DNA of 41,778 bases from Chara braunii (lineage: Eukaryota; Streptophyta; Charophyceae; Charales; Characeae). The notes beneath the pieces are model-generated. The model ran no database searches. It was not told the origin of the DNA and saw only the letters and a list, made by a program, of their open reading frames with translations. This document shows positions 20,455 through 31,038 of this stretch, piece after piece (positions within the stretch are counted from its first letter, which is position 1; the number at the start of each line of letters is the position of its first letter). The translations under genes and the position numbers were made by a program. The stretch is from NCBI GenBank assembly GCA_003427395.1, contig BFEA01000109.1, forward strand, positions 1,264,524 through 1,306,301, in the 5' to 3' direction.

Positions 20455-21316
20455 GAGTTAGATCATTCATCCTAGAAACAATGTCAACTCTTTGCCTTAG
20501 TTATACACAAACAAGTTGCACAACTACTTTTCTCTTCATTGGGCATATGACTAAGCCGTTCGTCTTAGAAACAATGCTTAGTCGCCCTGAAATGTTTAAA
20601 TAACCAAATTATATATATATCTCTGAAACTTTGGCTTCGAAGAGTGACGGTAAGGCTTAGTCATTCGTCTTAGAAACAATGCTCAGCCTGCTCATGTTAC
20701 CTTTGATTATATCTCTTAGTTATACTCTTTTAATTTGTGATAAGGCTATAGTCAGACGATTCGTCTTAGAAACAATGTTTGGTTAACCCTGTTCTCATAA
20801 GTATATAAATATGGAATTTACTGCATTTCAAGGAATGGATAATATGTAGAAGCTCCATAGAACATCATATTCCTTTGGTTCTATTATAATGTTTGTCGCC
20901 TCAGACTTAGACAATTCAACTTGGAAACAATGTCTAGTCCTTTGGTTTGAACCTCCCTCAGAATAAAACAATAAAAAAGAGTTGAGTCATTCGTCTTGAA
21001 AACAATGCTTAATACCTTCTTCTCTCAGCACAAAAAAAGGCAGAGTACTATGGATTATCCCCAGAGACTGTTTAGAAACCACCCAGAATAAACAACGGCC
21101 AGACCATTCATCTTAGAAACAATGTCTGGTCCTCAAAGTTCAAGCCATCAATATCCCTCAAAATAAACAGTCAGGCCATTCATTTTAGAAACAATGCCTG
21201 ACATAATTAACTAAATATAGCGACCAAGCCATTCATCTTAGAAACAATGCTTGGTCCTTCGAAAAACAGAAAAAAACAAAGTAGTCAGACCATTCGTCTT
21301 AGAAATAATGCCTGAC
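20455..21316 (-). repeat. Array of ten hairpin repeats with constant core and variable paired arms
   Basis: Ten units share a core close to CATTCRTCTTAGAAACAATG. Flanking arms differ between units but are complementary within a unit: 20549-20583 GACTAAGC/GCTTAGTC, 20749-20785 TAGTCAGAC/GTTTGGTTA (with G-T pairs), 20904-20939 GACTTAGAC/GTCTAGTC, 20982-21012 TTGAG/CTTAA, 21099-21129 CCAGAC/GTCTGG, 21170-21202 GTCAGGC/GCCTGAC, 21222-21256 GACCAAGC/GCTTGGTC and 21284-21316 GTCAGAC/GCCTGAC. Weaker ones lie at 20455-20490 and 20654-20688. The ATT and AAT at the core edges extend the stem past a one-base bulge. Such compensating change suggests folded RNA or cruciform DNA rather than simple tandem repeats. 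Confidence 0.8.
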
Positions 21317-24142
21317 CATATAAGACCCATTCAAACATAAGCAAAACTACCTTCCTTCCAACCTTGCCCCCTGATGCAATCCCTTGTGACAATATGCTTT
21401 TAGACAAACAAAGAACTGAAACTGCCATTATACATACATTCCTTTACTTAGTCTGATTTGTGTCCTGAAGGTAAAACTAAAGTCAAAGTAGGGATGCATA
21501 CAATACACTCAGCCAATACATAGGGAGATGTATAGATAGGGGCTATAAATGGGTTTATAGAGGGGAGGCAGTGGTTACCTATGAGTTCCCTGCCTCCAGA
21601 GCCCCTCCTGAGTTCCGGCAGAGCTCCTGCAATCAGTGGGTTGACCCCCCACAGAGTCTTGACGCGGACCTACGGGTTGCAATCCTGCCTGCCGCCTTCC
21701 CCTCAGAACCAACAGACTAGACTTAGAGCGAGAAGGGAAGAAAGAGAAAGTTTGAGTCACTCAGATACAAGAAGGGAGCTCTCAGACTCGTGCGAGAGGG
21801 CCTTGTTACCTCGATGCGCCTTAGGGCCCCACAATGACAGCCAACCGACAACTTGGTCAACGAAGTTAATCTGCCAAAATAACCCCACCTGACAAACCTT
21901 CAAATCGCAATGCTGACGCCCTTTACAAGACTAAATATGCCACCAAGTACCACCACCTCGACCTCAACCAGCGCCGTCGCCTCACACTAGTCCACACCTC
22001 CCTCACACCCTGCCAACATACGGCCAACGCATAACAACACACTGCAAACACAGGTCAACTGCAGTCCGACTCGTAGCATCTGTACACCATTTTAGTATGC
22101 AACAACAGCAAATCAATAGACAGCTGCAAACTCTCCTCATGCGGGTCTTCACTAGGAACGGGTGCATGCCTCGAGTCCTTTCCCTCTCCCCTCTTTCTGT
22201 ATCCTCCTCATTCCTTCCCACTTACCGTTCTTCCACCAACTCCCATTCACGTAGCACATAGCCTTCGAACGTGTGAATGCTCTTGGCCGAAAGTACGGCC
22301 AGGTTCAATCTGAGAGGGAGTTGGCTCGCCGAGATAGGGACCATGGATCACCACAGACTGTACTTCGGCAGACGGTCCACAGCTCGTTGGAACAGAGTCA
22401 CTGAGCCGAAGGAGGTGGCAACTCTGTTATGAAGAAAAGAAGTCGCGGGCAGACGACCGTGGCCAGGAGCAACGACGCCCCATCTCAAGGTTGATCGTGT
22501 CGAACCCAGTGGGAGCTGCGACATCGAACGGCACCTGAATGAGAACTCAGTACATCAATAGCGAGCACTTTGGCACATAGCCAGGCCCGCAAGGATGAGC
22601 ACAATCGAGATGCTGCTTTCTGCTCAGAATGCTGACATATGCACTGTCCCCCAGCTTGGCACTCCTGCTCGACTCACCGGCCAACTGGTAAGTCTTCAAC
22701 TGCGCGGCTGCCCTCAGGTTACTTTCATCGATAAGTTGGACAAAAATCGGATGAATCCGCCACTTAGAACGGGGCAACGTGCCTTGCTGCTTCGAAGCTG
22801 CTCCTCCCGACTTCGAATAGGTAAGTGCTTCGACCTGCTCCACTCTTTCACTCTTTCTAACACCCGCTGTAGGCCCCCCCGCCTTTGCCTGTTTCTCTCT
22901 CTCTCTCTTACCTACGCCCGCTTCAGCCCCCAGTCTATAAATGCACCTGGTCGTTGGCTCGACCAGGTTCGCTCAGTCTTTGAAGGAAGGAGATCACGAG
23001 CCGGATGAAGACAGGAATCGGAAAGAAAATCGTAATCGGGACACACTACAACACGCGTGAGGAAGTCCACGATCATCAACAACAATCACGACGAGGAACA
23101 CCGTAATCTCCACTCCGACCCGTTATACCATGAACCCGAGAAAGCTCCCTGCCACGAAGATAGTTGTTGTCTTCCAACTCTTCGGCATGGCGGTTGGCTA
23201 CCCCCCTTGCTCGCCACTCCCATCGACAGGTAGGTACCCAGCCCTCAGCGGGCTCACACTATTTCTATCGATAAGAGTGAGCAAGAATGAATGGTCCACT
23301 AGAACACGGGCGGCTACATTCCCGCTTCAAGGCTCCTTCTTCACGCAACTTTCTTTCTCCCTTACTCTAAAACTAACATTCTGTCTCCAAATCTAACATT
23401 GCTAGTCAGATCACCCTACTCAGAAACCATCTCCTATCACTTTATTTTGTCCTGTTCCGTAGAGGATCGACCAAGATACCGACTCCCTACTCATACGAAA
23501 TTCTCGTCCCGTCGCTTTTCGCGCGTCTCTCCCCCTACTGACTCTAATCCTATTGACCTATCACTGATTCTAACTGCAAATTCGTTGTCACCCACCCTAA
23601 AACCCCAATTTACTATCCTCCCTTGTCCGATTCCGTAGAGAATCGAGAGGGTTATCATCCTTCTATCCGCCATCTTCATCGTTTCCCCGCGCAACTCGTT
23701 TTTCAACTAACACCTATTCTACTTACGTACTAACTAATCCGACTTCATAATCGGGTTTGCCTTCTCCTAAAACGGCAGGAACGCCCCTTTCCTCTCTCGT
23801 TTTTGTTAAGAATCGAGAGCACGACGTGTCCTTAGCTGCGCCCAGCTCCTCCCCCCGCCATCTCCGTTTTCTTGTCATGCATGCACCCGACGCACTTTCG
23901 GGCCCGGATTCATTCTCTCCTTTATCCTTTTGCGTTTGCCCGTCGCCCGTTGCTGCTAGCTTTGCGCCTGGTAAAACGTAGTGGCCCGGCCCTACCGCCT
24001 ATCCGTCCTGGTCACTTCGCCCGTCGCTCTCGTCCTCAGCCTCCCGTGACCGGCAGGGCCCAGCGCCACGGCTTGCCCGATGACTCCCTCTTCTGATAGA
24101 AGACTTCGAAGGGCATCGCCCACCAGACGGTTCTGAGCCCTT

Positions 24143-24843
24143 CGCCCCTACGTCCGAGTCCGGCAGCCGAATCGCGCGGTANTATCGCTGCTGAGCTTCG
24201 CTACGCCGGCCCTCCCCCGCTCCGCTCTGGTGGAGTCCTCTACCGCCTCAAGCCCCAAATGGGCAGACCCCACACAGTCGACGACCNCAATACCAGTGGC
24301 GCCGCNTGTTGCAGACCCCTAACATGGTCCAAAGTGCNACATGNCCCAACACAGACCTTAGGGGAAATANCAAGGGACAATTGGGGACCTCGAAANCCAA
24401 AGTGGGGGAGGGTTCCAGCAANTANCAGTCNGCCATTTGAGGCCTCCGCGTGGTTTACCCACGTGCCTGTGCCGCCCTCCCTTCCATCGGGTNCCACAGG
24501 CATACTCACTCTNATCTCTCTCAGCAGANTTTCGGTTNGNGGANGGTACACCCGCAGAAGGTCCCCGCCNTTCAGGTTCCTTCCGGCTTGTGGGCTAATC
24601 GCCTGCCGGCTCGAACGTANGTTAGTTTCCCCGGTCCGTGCTTCTNGTCAAGAAATTTNGNCAGCATTCCGAACACGNGGAATCCGAACGGGCTCGCCAA
24701 ACGANGCGTGTGCTCAAGGTCCTCGGCTGCCGCGACGACCAAGAGTTAATTAATAACGACGATAAATAATAAAATACTTAGGAAAATTTAATGTTGGAAA
24801 ACGACGGACGANCCCGCCGACGGCAAACCAAGGGGGATAACCC
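24143..24843. other. Segment with about 24 isolated Ns, otherwise identical to the other LTR
   Basis: Between 24143 and 24843 the left LTR shows no difference from the right LTR (about 36911-37611) except about 24 single Ns, while sequence on both sides differs by several percent. The N density (about 3%) is near the divergence of the two LTRs. The Ns therefore probably mark sites where reads from different copies disagreed in a patched or collapsed stretch. Confidence 0.8.
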
Positions 24844-27800
24844 CGTCGGGTTCTCCACGCTACTCTGATATTCCCGCGTCGTCGCCGCTCGATCTCGATC
24901 CCTGAATCTCCTTGATGAAAGTCGGATGTAGTAACCGCTAATGCTAGGCCCAAGTCTGGGTTTGGCTCTGATAGACGCCTAAATAAACTGCTATCGCGCG
25001 ACGCGCAGGCCTACCGAAGATGCTTAAAAACCCCGCACATCGACCTATCGACCGAACTGTCGACCGTCAACATCCGCGTCCACCGTGCGACTATACCAAA
25101 TCATGTCGCCGTCGACGTCGTCCTCCGTATGCATGCGCTAGTCACAGGTAAATGCACCAATCAAAGAACAAAACCTTTTTAATCCTAGTTTAATCAGAAA
25201 TAAATAAAAAATTATGGCCGGCGATCACGCCGACTCTTCAATCATCAATAATTAAAAACATGACGCTCGCCTTAAGTCTGCGTGTCCACTCACTCTTTAT
25301 TCTAGTCAACCATCAGCTGCATAAACAACGGAGACTACCGTGACTCGCGTGATACATTCAAACTTTAAACTAAACTTATTTTATGTCACTTGCAAAAACC
25401 AGGGCGTGTACCCTTGTAAGGGTATTCGCACCGACAGCTTACTGGACCATATTAAGCAACGTCCCCGTTGCTCCGCCAAATCAGAAGGCTATAAATCCAT
25501 CCGCACTCCAAATGCTGACAAGAAAGAAACCAATCCGATTAGCCGACAGACTCAGGTTAGAGGCCTCCAAGCAATCTGTGCCCACACAACTGTATGCCGC
25601 CAGGGTTTCAACCTGGGTCTCCATTGTCCTGACACTAGGACGCCGGTGTATTACGCATCAATACTACAACACAAGTTTCAAAGGCCCTCTCAAACCGTCC
25701 TCTCCCTTTCGTCCTCGACAAACGCCGTTTTCTCGTTGGGTGTCCCAGTTAGACTCTTTCTCGTAAGCAGAGCCATAACCAGGGACGCGGACCTTAAATG
25801 AGACCTCAGACGGCGCTCTCACCTTCCTCCCGAAAATTCCTCACAATCAAAGACATACGCATATATACACTTAATTTTCATCCCAACTCTTTCTGAAGTC
25901 TAGTACAGAAATGCTAGGTCTCCATCCTGGCCCACCATAGTCTGGTTGATCAAGCCAGATCTACGGCCTACCGCATTGTTATCTTAACGGCAGTATTTTC
26001 GCCGGTTACACAACGATAAATTTTTCTTCCGATAAGCATTCAATCAGGACTCACAAAAAAATACTTGACTTGTATCCCCCGCCATCCCATCGGAGTAATT
26101 CCCTGAGGCGTGCATAACACCTTAAACTCTTACCCCTTTGGTAGACGAGGGCCCGCTGCCAGGTTGTGCTGGCAAGCAGCCATCCACTAGGGGTTGCGCC
26201 CTAGAGGTGCTAACCTTTACCGCTTCAAGTTAGCTTGGTCTTCCTCAAAATGCCCCCGGATTAACACAAGTGTCTGGACGGTGGGTCGCAACAGACTACA
26301 GGCTCACTGCGGGAGTACGCAGGGGTCTGTCGCACATAAAGGCGTTTACCAGTTCCCTATGGGACAACATAGAAAGCACGACACCCTTCTCACAATCATA
26401 AACAAAATTCACTGCCAGGTTCACAAGGCCGTGACCCTTGACTTGATCAAAGACAGGAAACCACACATCCCAATTACATCTACCAAATGTAATGATTTGC
26501 GACATGCTCAATTCCATCCAAAATAGTTTTTCTGGTCCTTCTTGTCAGACTTTATCAACTCAAACTTTGTTTACCACGCCCTTAAATCTATTCACCACCT
26601 TTCACACGAAGGAGGTCTCTCTCAATAGGTTTCCCAACCATCCCTCTCTTTCTAGGATGAGCTACCATGCGACCCTTTTTAAAACACCTTCCTTTTGAAG
26701 ATGAGTCTTCCAATAAACAACATTACCACCTTCCTTAATCTGAAGGGGTCTCAACCATAAAACAACTCAAACTAAGAGACCAACTTATGGGTCATCTTTA
26801 CAACTCAACCATAAAACATTCGGCATGGTAAGCATTCGAGTCTCATAGACTCGCAAAATCCCTTAGGATTCTCACACTTCTGTCACAAAACAACTGCACT
26901 ACCTCTCCTTATACTCGGCCCTTTCACCCGCTCGTAGGCAGATCGCACGAGTATACCGAAGACTAGACAACATTCACATTTGCACAACACAAGACACATG
27001 AGATGTTTCCCACACATCTCTCATACAAAACCATCATACATCAGGATAAAATAACACATGTGAGAGTAATCGTGATCATTATGTACAAAGAATAGTCTCA
27101 GATAAAATCTCAATTCAATATACACTCAAGGCTGTAATATCCCTACTCAAAAGCGAACAGTCATGGTCTTGAATTACATATATACACATAGAGTTGAACA
27201 ACCTCAACTCAAACTGGTGCCAGTGGTTCAGTATCGCTCCAAAAAATTCATAACCTCCTTAGTTAGAGCTAAACTGAAACAGCTCTAAACAGGGCGTAAT
27301 CGCACCCCTCAAATTTGAGGGATCAAAGTAACCCAAGACGTATCCAAATATCCAGTCCGTAACACGAGGTCCATCATGCCTCAATCAATCATAAGCTTAT
27401 AACAGTCTCGAATCAAAGCGTCGCGCATACTCATTTATCATATCTCAGCACAACTCGCATAGCACGAGGTTTAGCACACTAACTCTCGAGGTCATAGCGT
27501 CCTGAAACCATAACTCAGGACCCACTCAATTTAGAACAGCTCCTATATACAACGTATGGGCGTATACCCTTTCACAACTCAGGGTGGTATGGTTAAAAAT
27601 AAACTCAGACCTTAAAACACAATCAACTTATCTTAGATCGTAGGAAGACATTCCTGGATGAAGGTATATGTCTTAAAGAAGGACAAATATCACGACCAAG
27701 TCAAATCAGTCTTCCCAGTAAGGTCTCATCCTCGCAGGACCTCATGATGTACTCAGGTCTATACTACAAACCAAACCCTCATCTGTTTCTTAGCTTCATG

Positions 27801-28104
27801 CGGCCCATATATACATGAGGCTCATTCTCATACTCTAACCAATCTAACCCTAGTGTAAATGCAAAGCCTGCAAAACCTGCTTATCCAATTTAACCTGAGG
27901 CCACTTATGACCTGACATATACAAATAATGCACTAAAGGCATATATACACTTCTTCTAACCAGTTCCGTATATAGTCAAGATCCTGTAAACTAAGACACG
28001 AGGCCAGGACCACACAATTGGTTAGTCTTCTACCTTGACTCTCATGTACACGTATATACACAAGCTCATGAGAGACGAACTTCGGCAAAACACAAGGGCA
28101 CCCT

Positions 28105-28819
28105 CTATCGCCCTGCTACTGCTCGGACCTCATCCCAATCTACAACCTTGTCATTTGGATCATGGGAGTTCGCATAGGCATCTACAATATTGACCATGTC
28201 CCTTAGTCCTAGACTATGGGGTAAAAAACTTTGGTCCAGGTACAAGCCATATATCAGCTCGCACGTAAAACGTTCATATCCCCATTCGCGCGTCCTCAAA
28301 GCGGCTTCTGCTGCGCCCTCTACCCTTCCTTGTCCCCCGAAACACATCTCTACTAGAAATTCAGGCAGGACGACTCGTAATGGGGCAGACGGAAACCCAA
28401 ATTCCTCGGCACGCTTGACTTCTACATGGGTCACCACTCGCTCCTCTCCTTCCTGGACCCTGCCTCTGGCCCATTTTGCAGCAGCCTCTTCAACTATCCT
28501 CAAAGGTCTCGCAAGCAGACTCTCATGCCCCAAAGCCAACTCAATCCCATGTCTGACCCAAAATGACGAGGAGGCGTATTACTCTCACGACCGCACACTC
28601 CTGATCGTCATTGAAACCAGACTCGACCCAGGTGAAGATACCCATATCGATCAGTATACCCCACCAGGAAGAAATATATTCCCCCGCTTTAACTCGTCTT
28701 GGCAAGGACACCTCAAGTCCGCCTTCCCTCTCAACCGGCAAGGTTATATCGGGATCTTCCCTAACGTAAGGCATCCTGAGTTGCCTTAGCTTTATCTGGG
28801 TTCTGCCCATCATATACAA
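28105..28819 (-). pseudogene. Unrecognised protein remnant inside the LARD
   Basis: On the element's sense strand, 28539-28105 is open for 145 codons (TTG start in the listed frame; it extends upstream through FWVRHGIELA to about 28585). It has ordinary protein composition: acidic and basic residues mixed, Trp and Phe present, and an amphipathic helix EEAAAKWARGRVQEGEERV. A second open stretch, 28819-28541, lies upstream in another frame, so a frameshift may separate two parts of one former gene of about 230 codons. I recognise no family. It could be a worn gag remnant or a captured host fragment. Confidence 0.35.
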
Positions 28820-31017
28820 ACGTCCAGCATACGCCTTCTGTTATCATGCTGATAATCACATCCTACGACCTCAACTGCTAAGGCCTTGACCTTAGATCAT
28901 CTTTCACTAAAACTTATTCCTTCCAGTGTCTACGACCATCCCACTCAGAGAAACTTATAGTGGCAATATATCATAATAATAATTCATTCTCAGATATAAA
29001 AAATATATAATAATAATAATTCATGGAAAGCAATGTATTACCTTGGTACGTACCAACAACAGTACTCATATAAATCAAATGCATCATACTCAGGCCAGTC
29101 AGTTACCCAGAAGCATACACAAATACCTCATAACGATAAGCTTATATCAGTAGATATAAAGGATGAGATTGCCAACCAATAACATTCTCAAGCATAATAG
29201 TAACGAAAATATCATACTTTACTCCCCAACTTTGACAAAAGTATATTGTGGCGAGGGGCAGTGTAGTCCTTTTCAGAATGGATAACATCTTAAATTACTT
29301 AGCCCCCCTCAAGGATTAAGCCTCACTGCTGCTCCCTCCGACTTTAGTCTTCGTTCCTTGCAGATGCTTGTCGACAAGGAAAGCAACCTCACCATACACA
29401 CTTAGGGGTGGTGCCGCCCCGTCCTGTGCTGGTGACCCCACCTGGCACAAAAATAGTTGGGGATTCACCCCCTACCTTTCTGTGACACGTAGTAGTTGCT
29501 TCCCTCATAGACTAGAGTCTAACCAGGTCCAAACACTTTCCTCCTTTTCAGTAGTAATGTAGTCATTTTATCACAAGAGATACAACAACAACACCCCACT
29601 ATGGACCAGGAACATAGTTTCGGTGTAGGTCTCACTACTACTTACAAGACAAAATTATAACTTCTTCAAAGTCATCTTTTAGGGGAACAATAACATAGGA
29701 TTGCAACCTTCTTTAGAGCAGACCTTACACATCGACCACTCAAAGAGACAATATCTTATCCCAAGGAAGAGGTCGCTCCATTCACCTCTGAATCCGCATC
29801 AGACGTGGATTCTGCATAAATATCTCTACCCCTCTTTGAGGAGCAATGCAAACACAGACTTAATAGACAGTCGTAAGTCGATTCTCGGACTTGAGACACT
29901 CATATAAATCCGTGCAGACTGAATAGTTCAAAAACACACTTCAGATACATAGCCCATGTAAATACTTCTGACAAGGATAATTATCAAAGGGAATATAATC
30001 ATCAAGCACATAGCCTCACATAATCAGACATTAGGGAAGCATACTCAGATAAGATCTGACATATATGAATGAGTTCAACATATGACTCAGGAGAGATGCC
30101 CTTAAAAAAAAATAGTCTCAAGCCCTTAGCTCCAAATCCATAGATTCAAGTGGGTGGTCCAAACCTGGAAAGGTTCAAGCGAAGGTCTAACATCAATTAC
30201 AACTCATTGCCTCATCAAAAAACAACAAAGTGGTCTAAGTGTTAGCTCATTCACTGTTACTTCGACTACCTCTAGCATCAGATATCCCCTTTTTTGAAAA
30301 GATGCCATGCAGATATGCTATTCCCCGTAGTCCTTTCCATTAGGGTCATAGCTCACTGTTCCTCGCATCTGCCTGACGCCTTATATGCCTAATTCAAACA
30401 CCTTGCGCGGGGCAGACCTCACACTCCCATAGCTATATAATCCGAACAACCACTTAGAACCCAGACTCAAGGATCCCGATCCATGCTCATAAAGACTTTC
30501 AACATCATTAGCTTAACCCTCATCGAAGTTCTTTCATGACTTCTGACATGATAGACTCCCTTACTCATCCTCTGCCTCACTCTAAAGCCAAAGTACCCCA
30601 TCGCTCTCATGGCCACTTAGGTAACTCCTATAGCCATGATAAAGTACCTTATGGGGTTTGCTTCCACGATAATCACACTTAGTCATGCTAATACTTCCTC
30701 ATCTCACCTTAGCCATATCAATCACCCAAGACATCGTCCAAAACTCACAAACTTTCAAGGTCATAAGATGGTATCAACTTCACCTACCATCATGGTGGTC
30801 AGAGTGCGTGATCACATAGACAAAACGTCTATCATTCTTGTGTCATCGTTACTGCACTAGCCACAACCATCTCACACAATCAACCCTCACCCAGTCTCCA
30901 TCCAATATTATCAATCGATTAATCATAAGGAGTTCAACCAAAACTTCTCATTTTGCCTAGTTCTCACAATCCCATACCCAGATCTTGTTCCACCAGGGAC
31001 AACGGCAGGCAACCGTT

Positions 31018-31036
31018 ATCCCCGGAAACGGCGCCA
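31018..31036 (-). other. Primer binding site for tRNA-Asp
   Basis: On the - strand the sequence is TGGCGCCGTTTCCGGGGAT, starting 2 bases after the CA end of the right LTR. The 3' end of plant tRNA-Asp gives TGGCGCCGTTGCCGGGGAT, so 18 of 19 bases match. This fixes the element's orientation and the start of minus-strand DNA synthesis. A tRNA-Asp primer is used by many plant Tat/Athila-type gypsy elements. Confidence 0.88.
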
Positions 31037-31038
31037 CC

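Larger units (their letters stand above)
18086..25436 (-). repeat. 3' LTR (left copy, 7351 bp)
   Basis: This copy matches 31039-38119 along its whole length, starting TGTCGAGCGCATC and ending GCACCGACA on the + strand. It is 270 bp longer than the other copy, mainly because of about 160 bp around 20472-20630, about 40 bp near 20825-20865 and about 80 bp near 25165-25250. It contains the hairpin array (20455-21316), three GGCAGCGCTTCCCGT-like motifs (about 19873, 20004 and 20127) and the single-N block (24182-24812). Open frames inside are short, and I do not accept them as genes. Confidence 0.93.
25437..31038 (-). other. Internal region of the giant-LTR element, essentially non-coding
   Basis: The region is 5602 bp of A/C-rich + strand sequence with many stops in all frames. 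Only the 28105-28819 area looks protein-like (listed separately). Two adjacent foldbacks lie at 26155-26212: GCTGCCAG with CTGGCAAGC, then CTAGGG with CCCTAG. A short ATAATAATAATTCAT repeat occurs twice near 28970-29025. No RT, protease or integrase motif was found. A packaging signal would be expected near the primer site (30500-31018), but I cannot identify one. Confidence 0.75.

Noticed and set aside
20455-21316. CRISPR-like array
   Set aside because: The repeats have a conserved core and irregular spacing of about 50-150 bp inside a eukaryotic LTR, with no cas genes. The paired arms vary, unlike CRISPR repeats.
21575-23008. ORFs inside the giant LTRs that recur in both copies (for example 22003-22221 and 34706-34975)
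   Set aside because: Recurrence follows from LTR identity. The frames are short, differ in length between copies and match no family.
24259-24753. 164-codon + strand ORF present in both LTRs (also 37028-37522)
   Set aside because: Both copies lie in the suspiciously identical N-speckled block, so conservation is not informative. The frame is antisense to the element and has no domain.
28190-28789. 199-codon + strand ORF in the LARD interior
   Set aside because: It is antisense to the element, and the minus-strand frame over the same DNA has more natural composition.
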